Positions 45,661 to 54,785 of a stretch of DNA of 64,000 nt are shown here, one piece after another. The stretch is from Bryobacterales bacterium. GTDB taxonomy: Bacteria > Acidobacteriota > Terriglobia > Bryobacterales > Bryobacteraceae. Below the pieces are notes generated by a model. That model worked only from the letters and a program-made list of their open reading frames with translations, was not told the origin of the DNA and searched no databases. Both the position numbers and the translations under genes were made by a program. Position 1 is the first letter of the stretch, and each line of letters begins with the position of its first letter. The DNA lies in assembly GCA_025463005.1 (NCBI GenBank), contig JAOAPR010000097.1, forward strand, positions 62,001 through 126,000, read 5' to 3'.

Positions 45661-46647
45661 TTACTTCTTTACGAATTTGTGTAACGCCATCGAACTCACG
45701 CCAGCCGCGTAGATATCGCCTTTGGCATCGGCGGCGACTCCCTCCGCAAGCGCGATTTGCGGGTTGGGTTCCAGGTCCGGGACAAAAGCTTTGACCGTGC
45801 CATCTTTCGCACTGCCAATCCGGATGCCGCGCTTCACGCCTGGGTTGACCTTTTCATCCGATTGCGAGTCAACCGAATATAGCGTATCGTCCTTGGAAAT
45901 CGAGATTCCGCTCGGCCGGCCGAACTGCTTCCATTGATCGATGAACTTTCCGTCCTGATCGAAGATCTGAATCCGGTTGTTTCCCCGGTCGGCGACGAAC
46001 AGGCGTCCCTTGGAATCCAGGGCAATGCTGTGCGGCGTGTCGAACTCGCCTGGTCCCGATCCCTTCTTGCCCCAAGCCTTGAGGAACTTCCCATCTTTTG
46101 AGAACTTCACGATGCGCGCATTGGTGTCCCCGCCATGTCCATCGGCGACGATGATGTCACCGTTGGCAGCGATGACCACATCGGACGGACCATTGAAGGT
46201 ATCGGGTCCACTACCGGCGACACCGGCCTTCCCAAGCGTCATGAGGATTTTCCCCTCGGGACTGAACTTGAACACTTGCTGGCCCTTGCCGTCCTTGCCC
46301 TGTGCATCGGTAACCCAGATGTTGCCATCGCGATCGATCGCCAGCCCGTGAGCCTGCACGAATCCCGTGCCGAAGCTCTTCAGCAGCTTGCCGGATGGAT
46401 CGAACTCCAGGATGTTAGGTTCGCTGCGGTGGAACACCCAGATGTTGCCGTGCGCATCCGGGTCGACAGAGATCACCTGTCCCCACTGAATACCCGCGGG
46501 AAGGTGCGCCCAGTTCTCGACCGCGCGGTACGGATTCGGGAGGCTATTGGTCGACGCTACATTGGTTTGTGCGAACGCACCGCCTGCTCCGATTACCGTC
46601 GCGATTGCTGTCAGAAACCGGAATCTCACTCGATGTGAATGCAACAT
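45661..46647 (-). CDS. Exported NHL-repeat protein
   Basis: A propeller protein of 328 residues from ATG 46647, which has AGGAGACTCC upstream and a signal peptide ending GGAFAQ. Blades include SVDPDAHGNIWVFHRSEPNI, HGLAIDRDGNIWVTDAQGKD, DVVIAANGDIIVADGHGGDT and HSIALDSKGRLFVADRGNNR. It is the last of three consecutive minus-strand genes of the same kind, each with its own signal and ribosome binding site, a recent gene-family expansion. Confidence 0.92.
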   Translation of the reverse strand: MLHSHRVRFRFLTAIATVIGAGGAFAQTNVASTNSLPNPYRAVENWAHLPAGIQWGQVISVDPDAHGNIWVFHRSEPNILEFDPSGKLLKSFGTGFVQAHGLAIDRDGNIWVTDAQGKDGKGQQVFKFSPEGKILMTLGKAGVAGSGPDTFNGPSDVVIAANGDIIVADGHGGDTNARIVKFSKDGKFLKAWGKKGSGPGEFDTPHSIALDSKGRLFVADRGNNRIQIFDQDGKFIDQWKQFGRPSGISISKDDTLYSVDSQSDEKVNPGVKRGIRIGSAKDGTVKAFVPDLEPNPQIALAEGVAADAKGDIYAAGVSSMALHKFVKK

Positions 46648-46694
46648 GATGGAGTCTCCTTGGCCTGTTAACGCCGCGCCGGACACCTTCCGCT

Positions 46695-47813
46695 CTAATT
46701 CGGATGCAGCGTGATCTTCTGGACTCTCCAGTTGCCGATCTCCCCCACGAAGAGCTCGTTCTCGCTACGGCAGCTGATCGCATTGACGGTGCCGAATTCC
46801 TTCGGCAGCTTTCCGGCTTTGCCAAACTTACCGACGATCTTCCCGCTCAAGTCCATCTTGTAGATCTCGCCGTCGACGTCGATATTCTCAGGAGGGTTCG
46901 AACTGGAGCTGTAAAGGTATTGGCGGGGTCCGGGCGTGATACAAAGCGCCGCGGGAGTACCGACATTGACGATTTGCGTCTTGAACGTTCCCTCGCCGTC
47001 GAAGACCTGAATTCTTTTGTTCCCACTATCGGCAACGTACACATTGCCCTGCGCATCGATGGCAATTCCGTGGGCAATGTTGAACTGCCCGTTCTCCGTT
47101 CCTCTTGAGCCCCAGGATTTGATGAACTTGCCGTTCTTATCAAATTTCGCCACCCGGGAATTACCGAAGCCATCGGCAATATAGATGTTGCCGGCAGCAT
47201 CCCACGCCACATCCGTCGGGCGCTGAAAGACGTCGCTCTGCTGACCGGCGCCGGGAGGTCCGCCGCGACCCCCGCGTCCTGCAGGAGGAGCAGGAGCTGC
47301 TGGGGCGCCAGCGGCGGCATTGGCTCCCGGACCGCGTCCAGCGGGAGCAGGGGCTGCCGGCAGACGCTCTGACTCGGATTTTCTGCCGAGCAACAGTTGA
47401 ATTTGCCCGTTCGGATCAAACTTGATGACCATGCTGGACATCTGATCCACTACCCAGATGTTGTCCTGAGGATCGATCCGCACCTGCTGAGCGACCAGGA
47501 ATCCGTAGGAATCCTGTCCGATCTCGCGGACAAATTTCCCGGTCTTATCGAACTGCAATAGCCGCGAGCCTCCATGGGCGAACGGGCGCGCCGTACCGAT
47601 CGAAATGGTCGGATGCCCGGTGCGCGTGTAGACGAAAATATCGCCCTTGGAGTTGGTTGCAACACCGGCTGCTTCGCCCATATGGATGTTCGCCGGAAAC
47701 TTTAGCGGTTCGGCAGCGGAATCAAAGGCGATTTCAGGCACAGGCGACTGGGCGACTGCGGAGATCGCGGAAAGGAGAGCGGCAGCGAATACAACGTGCA
47801 GATTTTGTCTCAT
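46695..47813 (-). CDS. Exported NHL-repeat protein with Ala/Pro/Gly linker
   Basis: A 372-residue propeller protein (ATG 47813 with AGGAGAGCTC; signal ending SAVAQ). Blades: QVRIDPQDNIWVVDQMSSMV, DVAWDAAGNIYIADGFGNSR, HGIAIDAQGNVYVADSGNKR. Between the second and third blades a 45-residue low-complexity linker of Ala, Pro and Gly (PAPAGRGPGANAAAGAPAAP and onward) is inserted, which the neighbouring paralogue lacks. C-terminus AISCRSENELFVGEIGNWRV is shared with that paralogue. Confidence 0.9.
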   Translation of the reverse strand: MRQNLHVVFAAALLSAISAVAQSPVPEIAFDSAAEPLKFPANIHMGEAAGVATNSKGDIFVYTRTGHPTISIGTARPFAHGGSRLLQFDKTGKFVREIGQDSYGFLVAQQVRIDPQDNIWVVDQMSSMVIKFDPNGQIQLLLGRKSESERLPAAPAPAGRGPGANAAAGAPAAPAPPAGRGGRGGPPGAGQQSDVFQRPTDVAWDAAGNIYIADGFGNSRVAKFDKNGKFIKSWGSRGTENGQFNIAHGIAIDAQGNVYVADSGNKRIQVFDGEGTFKTQIVNVGTPAALCITPGPRQYLYSSSSNPPENIDVDGEIYKMDLSGKIVGKFGKAGKLPKEFGTVNAISCRSENELFVGEIGNWRVQKITLHPN

Positions 47814-47821
47814 GAGCTCTC

Positions 47822-48865
47822 CTATCTCGACGCCGAAACTTTCGCGGACTGCGGTTTCAAGATCAGTTTCTGTACTCGCCAGGACTCGATCTCCGCAACG
47901 ACGATCTCGTTCGGGTTGCGGCAATCCATCATGTGAACCACCTGGAAGCCTCCAAATTCCTTGCTGGCATGGCCGAATCTACCGAGGATGGTCCCGTCCA
48001 ATTCCATCTTGTAGATCTCGCCGGTAATGTCCCACGAGCCCGGAGTGTTGCCGTTGGGGTTGGAGTTGGAGGTGAACAGATACTGGTGCGGCCCCGGCGA
48101 AATACAGACAGTCCAGGAATCGCCAATATTGTCGTAGATTGCCTTGGGTCCCAGGTTATTATCGAACACCTGCATCCGGTGGTTGGCGCGGTCCGCCACG
48201 TATACGTTGCCTTGCGCGTCGACCGCGATCCCGTGCGGCGTGTTGAACTGGTTAGGTTCCGAACCGGGTCTCTCACTTCCTATCTGCTTGAGGAACCTTC
48301 CGTTCTTGTCGTACTTCACCACTCGATGATTGATGTACCCGTCCGAGACGAAAATGTTTCCCTGCGCGTCCCAAGCTACGTCCGTCGGGCGCCCGAGTAT
48401 GTACTTCTCGGCAGGCACCCCGGGTGCGGGCGATTGCGCTACCAGGCCCGCGACCGCATCTGGTCTGTGGCCCAGCACCATGACGATCCGTCCAGCGGGA
48501 TTGAACTTAAGGACCATGTTCGTTCCTTCATCAACGGCCCAGATGTTGTCCTCCGGATCGACCCGCACGGAGTGCGCGAACTCGAAGCCGTAGTTTCCCT
48601 CGCCGATCTCGCGGACGTATTTTCCGTTTTGATCAAACTCAAACAAGCGCGTGTTTGCGCTGCGCGTATAGACAAACAGATGTCCCCTAGAATTGGTCGC
48701 CACGCCCATGGCCTCGCCCAGATACAGGCCAGGCGGGAGCTTCAGGAAATTGGGCACCGACTCGTAGGGGATTTCGGGTACGTTTTGCGCTTTAGCTTTG
48801 GTCTGCGCGAAGGCGGAAATAACAAAGAACATCGCGACTGCAAAGAACGTCAGAAATTGCTTCAT
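47822..48865 (-). CDS. Exported NHL-repeat protein
   Basis: A 347-residue propeller protein (ATG 48865 after GGAGGGCTCC; signal ending VISAFAQ). Blades: SVRVDPEDNIWAVDEGTNMV, DVAWDAQGNIFVSDGYINHR, HGIAVDAQGNVYVADRANHR; C-terminus MMDCRNPNEIVVAEIESWRV. It is the first gene of the three-gene NHL run and closest to the one downstream, 8 bases away. The propeller alone does not show whether it binds a ligand or has lyase activity. Confidence 0.92.
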   Translation of the reverse strand: MKQFLTFFAVAMFFVISAFAQTKAKAQNVPEIPYESVPNFLKLPPGLYLGEAMGVATNSRGHLFVYTRSANTRLFEFDQNGKYVREIGEGNYGFEFAHSVRVDPEDNIWAVDEGTNMVLKFNPAGRIVMVLGHRPDAVAGLVAQSPAPGVPAEKYILGRPTDVAWDAQGNIFVSDGYINHRVVKYDKNGRFLKQIGSERPGSEPNQFNTPHGIAVDAQGNVYVADRANHRMQVFDNNLGPKAIYDNIGDSWTVCISPGPHQYLFTSNSNPNGNTPGSWDITGEIYKMELDGTILGRFGHASKEFGGFQVVHMMDCRNPNEIVVAEIESWRVQKLILKPQSAKVSASR

Positions 48866-49010
48866 TGGAGCCCTCCTCGCGCCGGCCGACTTTGTGGGGC
48901 GAATAGCCAAACACGACTCATCAATCTATCACACAGTTTCAATGCAATTGGTGGCGCAATGTTCGATCTGCTTCTCGAGACAGCACTACAGTTGTCGCGG
49001 AATCCGCTGA

Positions 49011-50714
49011 TCAGCGGAAGGGAACCTGTACGAGAGTTCGGCCTTCGACACGCTTGCCATTACGCATTGCGGGCTTGAACTGCCACGCTGCCGCCACTTC
49101 GCGGACAGCGATATCCAGATCGAACGCAGTCGGCCCTGTGAGCTGAACATCCTTAACCTTGCCTTGTAGATCAACCGTCACGACCGCGAAAACCTTCCCG
49201 TGAAATCCGGCATAGCGCGCTGCAGGCGTGTATTCCACGGGATCGATACGTACTGCGCGTGGCCCAGTCTCTTCAATGGATTTCCGACGGGTGCTTCGCG
49301 GGCGTTCCGCATTCATCGGCGAGGGGACACTCTCCAATCGCCCGATTGCGCCGGGTCTGATTGGATTGCTAAAGGCCACAGCGGACGGCAGCCTTCCAAG
49401 CCACTTCGCCAGGGGCTTCCGAAGACCAAAGGTCCCGAAAATACATACCAGGACGCTCAAGGACACAAGGGTGCCACGACGAAACTCGAGAGTACGCTCC
49501 GCGAGAATGCCGAGCTTACTGCGCAGACTACACAGGGCCAAACTAAAGCGCGATCGCGCCGCTCGGACGCGGTTTGAGACGATTTCAAAATGCGATGGGA
49601 GCGCGCGCGTGGCTTTCACCGCAAACCGTGCCATTGCGCCGAACGTATTGCCGATCCGGCGCCAAATCGATCTAAAAGGCGATGCGGCGGACTGGTTAGC
49701 GTTCAGTCCTGTGAGCGACCCCTTGAGAACAAGATGCATTAACGCGTCTGTGTCTGTGGATAGCGGTGAGTTCGATATATTTGCTGGAGCCGGTCCGTCA
49801 GCCTGATTGAATCCCGCCGGCACCAAGCCATGGCGCACCAAGAAAGCTGTGTCCAACCGTACGGGGTCGTCCTTTTCGACCTTTTGTGCCCACTCGTGCA
49901 GACTCCACTCAAGGCGTAGATTCCTGCTTACGGCGTCAAGCATGTCGAGCGTCGTTATCTTGGTCCCCACCGCAAATGCTGTTAGCAGCAAGTTGTCGCA
50001 TATCGTATTGATGACGCGCGGTATCCCGTTCGAGCGCACGTGAATCTCCGCCAAAACGTTCGGGGGGAAAACGGTCTGCTCCGGCATTCCGGCCCAATTA
50101 AGCCGCGCGGAGATGTAGTTGTATGTTTCCGACTCGGTGAATGGATGCAGGCAGCACCTATACGCAATCCGTTGTTTTAGAGGCCGTAATACCGATGTGT
50201 CCAGCTTGGATTCAAACTCGGGCTGGCCCGCCAGCACGATTTGCAACAGCCTGCCGCGCCGGTCTTCAAGGTTCCCGAGCAGCCGGATCTCTTCAAACAC
50301 ATCCGAGCCGAGATTCTGAGCCTCGTCCACGATGAGAACCGTGGTCCCGCCGAAGCGAGCTGTGTCAAGAAGCAATCCGCGAAGCTCGCGCAAAAGCTCC
50401 ATCTTCGATTTCGGGTCGCATTGCAGATATAGATTGGAGCCGATCAATTCCCATAGTTGATTGGCGTCGATGCGCGAATTGAAAAAGAATAGGCAGTCGA
50501 TGTGCCGCGTTTGCAAGAAATCCCGGAGGCAATTGAGCAGGGTAGTCTTGCCGGTTCCGGGCTCGCCGGTGAGCGCGATCAACCCCTTTCGAAACTGCAC
50601 ACCATAGATCAGGCGCGCCAGCGCTTCATCGTGTTGCCTGCTCCGACAAACTAATGCCGGATCGGGACCAACACTGAAGGGTTCCTCCCGAAAGCCCCAG
50701 AACGCGCTGTACAT
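49011..50714 (-). CDS. ExeA-type AAA ATPase fused to TonB C-terminal domain
   Basis: A protein of about 567 residues. ATG 50714 gives the usual ExeA start (MYSAFWGFREEPFSVGPDP); a GTG at 50741 is an alternative. AAA domain to about 275: GEPGTGKTTLLNCL, VLIVDEAQNL, LAGQPEFESKLD and RSNGIPRVINTICDN. A membrane helix lies near 415 (LVSLSVLVCIFGTFGL), then a Pro/Arg-rich linker and a TonB-C domain (VFAVVTVDLQGKVKDVQLTG, VAAAWQFKPAMRNGKRVEGR) in the periplasm. The layout suggests ATP-driven work coupled across the membrane to a secretin or envelope structure. Confidence 0.88.
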   Translation of the reverse strand: MYSAFWGFREEPFSVGPDPALVCRSRQHDEALARLIYGVQFRKGLIALTGEPGTGKTTLLNCLRDFLQTRHIDCLFFFNSRIDANQLWELIGSNLYLQCDPKSKMELLRELRGLLLDTARFGGTTVLIVDEAQNLGSDVFEEIRLLGNLEDRRGRLLQIVLAGQPEFESKLDTSVLRPLKQRIAYRCCLHPFTESETYNYISARLNWAGMPEQTVFPPNVLAEIHVRSNGIPRVINTICDNLLLTAFAVGTKITTLDMLDAVSRNLRLEWSLHEWAQKVEKDDPVRLDTAFLVRHGLVPAGFNQADGPAPANISNSPLSTDTDALMHLVLKGSLTGLNANQSAASPFRSIWRRIGNTFGAMARFAVKATRALPSHFEIVSNRVRAARSRFSLALCSLRSKLGILAERTLEFRRGTLVSLSVLVCIFGTFGLRKPLAKWLGRLPSAVAFSNPIRPGAIGRLESVPSPMNAERPRSTRRKSIEETGPRAVRIDPVEYTPAARYAGFHGKVFAVVTVDLQGKVKDVQLTGPTAFDLDIAVREVAAAWQFKPAMRNGKRVEGRTLVQVPFR

Positions 50715-51021
50715 AAAGGGGTGAACCTTCTGTCCCCGCACCGCCGCGGATGCGCGAGCACCTCAACGAATCTTACGGGTGTGAAACCATTGCAAGCCTT
50801 TCGCCGCTCAGGAGAGATGCTACTTGGCTCCCGGCAGTCCGTAACTGCGTCGTCACCAGATTGATAACATTCAGCCGGTCCGGGAGCAGAGTTTCGCGTT
50901 GCGAAAGCGCATCGGGCCGTGCCGCCCATATCTGTGCATGCCAGTTCCACGCGAGAGAATCCGTCTTCTCTTTTCTGGCTGATCACTGCAGGGCAGCAAA
51001 GGCGCATGGTCGATCAGGCGA
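50715..51021. other. Gap without recognisable gene
   Basis: No frame here has both a plausible start and protein-like composition. It separates the ExeA-TonB gene from the anti-sigma-like remnant and presumably holds the promoter of the former. Confidence 0.4.
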
Positions 51022-51315
51022 CTACATCCGCTTCAAACCTTCGAATTTCCGGTGCTCGCCTTCCGCCCCGTGGCAGATCGCGCACGACTCGGCACCCTTC
51101 ACATCGAAGTCTGATACCTGGGCGTAAGTCAGCCCATGATCTTTCCAGGTGATGGTTCGGAAACCCTGCTCCGACGAGACGTAGAAGGTTACCCCCCGGA
51201 TTGATAGCTTTCGCCCAGCATGGCCAACGGCATGATGGCCGTCTGCCGACGCTCGAGGACACGGTGGAGTTCTTCAATACGACTCGAGTTTACAAACTGT
51301 TTACAACATTGCGGG
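51022..51315 (-). pseudogene. Frameshifted remnant of a haem-motif regulator
   Basis: Two minus-strand frames join into one protein-like text. Upstream: NSSRIEELHRVLERRQTAIM then PLAMLGESYQSGG before a stop; downstream from about 51190: VTFYVSSEQGFRTITWKDHG, LTYAQVSDFDVKGAESCAIC, HGAEGEHRKFEGLKRM and TAG at 51022. The break is at a run of six C (51192-51197), where one base gained or lost would restore the frame. No start codon is found upstream, so the 5' part is missing too. The text resembles the tail of anti-sigma-like proteins; CAICH is a possible haem c site. Confidence 0.5.
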
Positions 51316-51408
51316 AATTATGGCGAGCCAAAGTTGGTCCCCAAGGAAGAGCACGCTCGTGTAAAGCATGCTGACGAACTATAACGTTCATCTTTTGAAA
51401 ATAGGAGT

Positions 51409-52605
51409 ATGCAGGTGAAAACAGAAAATAATTCATTTGACGAGTCTTCAGACACGCGGACTGTGAAAGATGATGTGCAAGCAAACTGGGAACGCGTCGT
51501 CCGAAGACGCTCGTTTCTGCACGGCATCGGTGCGGCAGGCGCGATCGCGGGCGCCGCTGCGCTACCTGCCGGCACGCTGTTCGCCCAGGACAATCGCCTC
51601 TCCAAGGGCGATGCCGCCATTCTGCGGTTGGCTGCGGCGATCGAGTTTATCGAGGCTGATCTATGGCAGCAATACAACGAACTGGGTGGACAGGTCGACA
51701 ACAACGACAATCCTAATCCTGGAAACCCGGCCTACATCGCCGCACTCCAAAATCTCGATGGCGACATGCCGCAGTACATTTCCGACAATACCGATGACGA
51801 GATTAGCCATCGGAAATTCCTCAACGCTTACCTGACGTCAAAAGGCGCGCAACCCGTCGACTTCACGAAGTTTGAGACTCTTCAGCCGAGTAAAGCCGCC
51901 GGAGCTCTCGGCAACGGCCGGCTAACCAACCTGCAGATGCTCACCGTGGATACTAGCTGGTATTTCCGGTACCGCAGCACGCAGAATCCCGACCTGGGCG
52001 CCAAGTTCCCCCAACTCCTCAACATCGTCAAACAGACTGCCATACCTTTGCACAACAGCTACGCGCCATCCACCATCCAGGCGATTGCAAACATTGCGGG
52101 CATTCACTTTGCATTCATCGAGCAGGGCGGATCCAGCCTCTACCCGATTCTGGCTTTGAAGGCGACCAGCCTGGAAGTTCTGCGAATCCTGATTAGCATC
52201 GGCGGAGTAGAGATCGATCATTTCTCACTCTGGCACGACAAGATGGGCAACGCGGTTGCACCTCCGGTGGCGCCTTTGGTCGACCCGGTCACCGGACTGA
52301 CGTTCCCGAATTTTAACGATCCCGCCAGCCAGCACAACACGATGCTTTCGCCTGCCGATCAACAGGCCGGCAGTCAGATGTTTCAGACCAACCTGATCCA
52401 GCCCGAGCCATGCCAGTTCATTAGTCCGGATCTGCCTCCTTGCTCGATCATCCGGCCAACGTTATCGCCGAACGGAGGTCCCATGGCCACAGTCCAGGCG
52501 TTTATCGCTGACGGCCTGTTCATCGGCCAAAACCCGGCGTTCCTCGAGCAGCTCATGGACTTGGCGTCCGAAGCTGAGGCGGCACGCCGCGAAGCTCAGA
52601 ACTAG
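51409..52605 (+). CDS. Exported ferritin-like domain protein
   Basis: A 398-residue protein with a Tat signal (VVRRRSFLHGIGAAGAIAGA, cut near LFAQD) after a 30-residue hydrophilic lead. The mature part is a ferritin-like four-helix bundle (LRLAAAIEFIEADLWQQYNE, DDEISHRKFLNAYLTSKGAQ, GGVEIDHFSLWHDKM) with Glu and His at metal-ligand spacing, as in the desiccation-related/Ferritin_2 group. Probably involved in oxidative or drying stress outside the membrane. It lies alone between minus-strand genes. Confidence 0.9.
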   Translation: MQVKTENNSFDESSDTRTVKDDVQANWERVVRRRSFLHGIGAAGAIAGAAALPAGTLFAQDNRLSKGDAAILRLAAAIEFIEADLWQQYNELGGQVDNNDNPNPGNPAYIAALQNLDGDMPQYISDNTDDEISHRKFLNAYLTSKGAQPVDFTKFETLQPSKAAGALGNGRLTNLQMLTVDTSWYFRYRSTQNPDLGAKFPQLLNIVKQTAIPLHNSYAPSTIQAIANIAGIHFAFIEQGGSSLYPILALKATSLEVLRILISIGGVEIDHFSLWHDKMGNAVAPPVAPLVDPVTGLTFPNFNDPASQHNTMLSPADQQAGSQMFQTNLIQPEPCQFISPDLPPCSIIRPTLSPNGGPMATVQAFIADGLFIGQNPAFLEQLMDLASEAEAARREAQN

Positions 52606-52661
52606 CCGCCCAATGAACCGTGGGGCGGCGGCCGGCGCAAATTATCGTGTGTGCTGCTGCT

Positions 52662-54785
52662 TCAGGCATCCAGCTTCACGTCGCCGTCTGCGTGCCCCAC
52701 GCACGTCAGGACAAATCCTTGCGCTCTCGAATCCGGATCGAGTCCGTCTTCCGTATCCATTCGCACATTCCCTGCGAGCAGCTTCGTTTTGCATGTTCCA
52801 CACTGCCCCTGTCTGCAGGACGAAGGGATGCCGACTCCGTGCTCTTCAGCTGCCTCCAACACCGTCTGGCCATTGCGGACCAAGCATGTCTTACCTGATC
52901 GGACGAATTCGGCCAGCGCACCCGGTTCGGCTGCTACCGAATCCGCTTGAGCACTCTTCGGAGCGGAGCTGCCGAAGCTCTCCTGCATGATGCGTTCCTG
53001 TTTCACTCCCAAGCCAGTCAAAATGGCGCGACTCGCTTCCATGAACGCAGGCGGCCCGCAAAGAAAGAAGTCCGGTAACGCAGGCTGCTGGACCGTGTCT
53101 GCAATGAATTCACGGCTGACATGCCCTCGTGGTCCGGACCACTCCGGGTGCGGTTGCGATAGCAGAACACGATACTGAAAGTTCTTCAAGCGCGCCCGTA
53201 ATTCTTCCAACTCGCCTTGGAAGATGATGTCGTTGCTGGTGCGCACGCAGTACAGCAAAGTCACGTTTGTTTCCAGGCAAAGATCATCCATATACCGGAG
53301 CATCGCCATCATTGGTGTGATCCCGCTTCCGGCCGCGAGCAGAACAACGTTCTGGTGCTTGCGCTCATCAAAGCAGAACTGCCCAAAGGCGCCATTGGCC
53401 TCGACCGTCATACCAATGGACGCGCGATCGTTCAAAAATACCGACACGCTCCCCTGATTTACGCGTTTCGTTGTGATCTCGACGTAACCCGACCTTGCCG
53501 GAGAAGAACAGATCGAGTACGACCTAACGACTTTCTTCCCATCGAAGAGAAAAGAAAACGTAAGAAACTGGCCGGGACGCGCATTGAGCTTGCGGTCATG
53601 GGGGACAATAAACCGCAGGGTCTTGGAGTCCGGGGTCTGCGCGGTAATGCTAGCCAGCCGCAGGATCAACGGCCCGCTAGGGGATGAAGCCGCCGTGGAG
53701 ACAGCCCCGGTTGGTGCCTGTACTGTTCTGGCGGGGCGCCGGATAATCAGGGTCAGCATGCCCAAGCACACCAATGAGATGAAGCCGATCATCTTGCTGT
53801 CATACCGGCTGCGCGGCACCGGTTGATCCGGAGCAGAGACTTGCGTCACCATGCTCTGGCCGGCGGATGAAGCCGCGGTCGCTTGAGCCTTCCTTTCATC
53901 GACGGCATCAGGCGTTTGAGTCGCCGATAAGTAAGCGATGATTTGTTGGTCTTCACCGGGCTGGATGGCTCCCGCGCTGCCCGCAGCATAACCGACCATG
54001 CGGGTGACCGTGGCGCTCCACTCCTCGGACGTCTGCGCGGTTTTATAGACACGATCCAGACTATGGCAACGCCCGCACCGCTGATCGACGAGGGCTCTGG
54101 CAACTTCCAGGCCTGCCGCAGTCGTTGACCCTTTCGGGGCCATCTGAGACGCCAGGTAGGAAACGATGATTCGGGAATCTGCTTCCGAGATCCCTGAATC
54201 CGGCAGGGCTTTCATGCGGTTCACGGTCGCGAGCCAACCCCGTGCATCCTTCCGCGCCCCGACGATGCGGTCCAGATTGTGGCACTTGGAGCATCGTTTC
54301 TCCATTGTTGCGGCCGCCATGTTGATATCGATCGCGGCGGGCGGCAGATCGATGGCCTCGAGTGAAACGGTTTGCATCCTGGACTGGTGAACCAGAGATG
54401 GACCCGCGGTAATGCCGATAAGAACGAACGACAGAACGAAGATCACCAATCCGATCGGCATCAGCAGAGAATGGTAACTCCTGTAATAACGGGCGATCAG
54501 AACCTTCACGAAAAGAAGAGGGCTGAGGACCATCGCCAGGGTTAGGTGAATAACGGCGCCCGCCGAAGCGCCTCCGCCCACATCAAGCCGGGCGATCATG
54601 AAATATCCCATCACGCAAAATAAAGCGATGAACAGATAGCCGCCGATCCGATGAGCGGCGATTAAGCGGGTGCTTGCTTTTGAGTCCCTCACGCGGCCGG
54701 AGGCCTGGAGGATAAGCCAGACGTTTATCGCGCCAATGAGAACGAACGTTATGCCTAGCCAGACGCTTGTTGAACTATTGAGCAT
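52662..54785 (-). CDS. Membrane dihaem-cytochrome / FAD-NAD reductase / ferredoxin fusion
   Basis: A 707-residue electron-transfer chain in one protein. Residues 1-145: four membrane helices of cytochrome-like type. Two cytochrome c domains follow, with CSKCH near 165 and CGRCH near 238. After another membrane helix (MIGFISLVCLGMLTLIIRR, near 335) comes a ferredoxin-reductase unit: FAD site RSYSICSS near 430 and NAD site LLAAGSGITPMMAML near 495. The C-terminus is a plant-type 2Fe-2S ferredoxin (SSCRQGQCGTC near 665, LTCVG near 697). ATG 54785 overlaps the upstream gene's end by 11 bases. Direction of electron flow is inferred. Confidence 0.92.
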   Translation of the reverse strand: MLNSSTSVWLGITFVLIGAINVWLILQASGRVRDSKASTRLIAAHRIGGYLFIALFCVMGYFMIARLDVGGGASAGAVIHLTLAMVLSPLLFVKVLIARYYRSYHSLLMPIGLVIFVLSFVLIGITAGPSLVHQSRMQTVSLEAIDLPPAAIDINMAAATMEKRCSKCHNLDRIVGARKDARGWLATVNRMKALPDSGISEADSRIIVSYLASQMAPKGSTTAAGLEVARALVDQRCGRCHSLDRVYKTAQTSEEWSATVTRMVGYAAGSAGAIQPGEDQQIIAYLSATQTPDAVDERKAQATAASSAGQSMVTQVSAPDQPVPRSRYDSKMIGFISLVCLGMLTLIIRRPARTVQAPTGAVSTAASSPSGPLILRLASITAQTPDSKTLRFIVPHDRKLNARPGQFLTFSFLFDGKKVVRSYSICSSPARSGYVEITTKRVNQGSVSVFLNDRASIGMTVEANGAFGQFCFDERKHQNVVLLAAGSGITPMMAMLRYMDDLCLETNVTLLYCVRTSNDIIFQGELEELRARLKNFQYRVLLSQPHPEWSGPRGHVSREFIADTVQQPALPDFFLCGPPAFMEASRAILTGLGVKQERIMQESFGSSAPKSAQADSVAAEPGALAEFVRSGKTCLVRNGQTVLEAAEEHGVGIPSSCRQGQCGTCKTKLLAGNVRMDTEDGLDPDSRAQGFVLTCVGHADGDVKLDA

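Noticed and set aside
47933-49078. Plus-strand frame of 381 codons over the NHL gene
   Set aside because: Antisense to a well-supported exported propeller and without motifs of its own.
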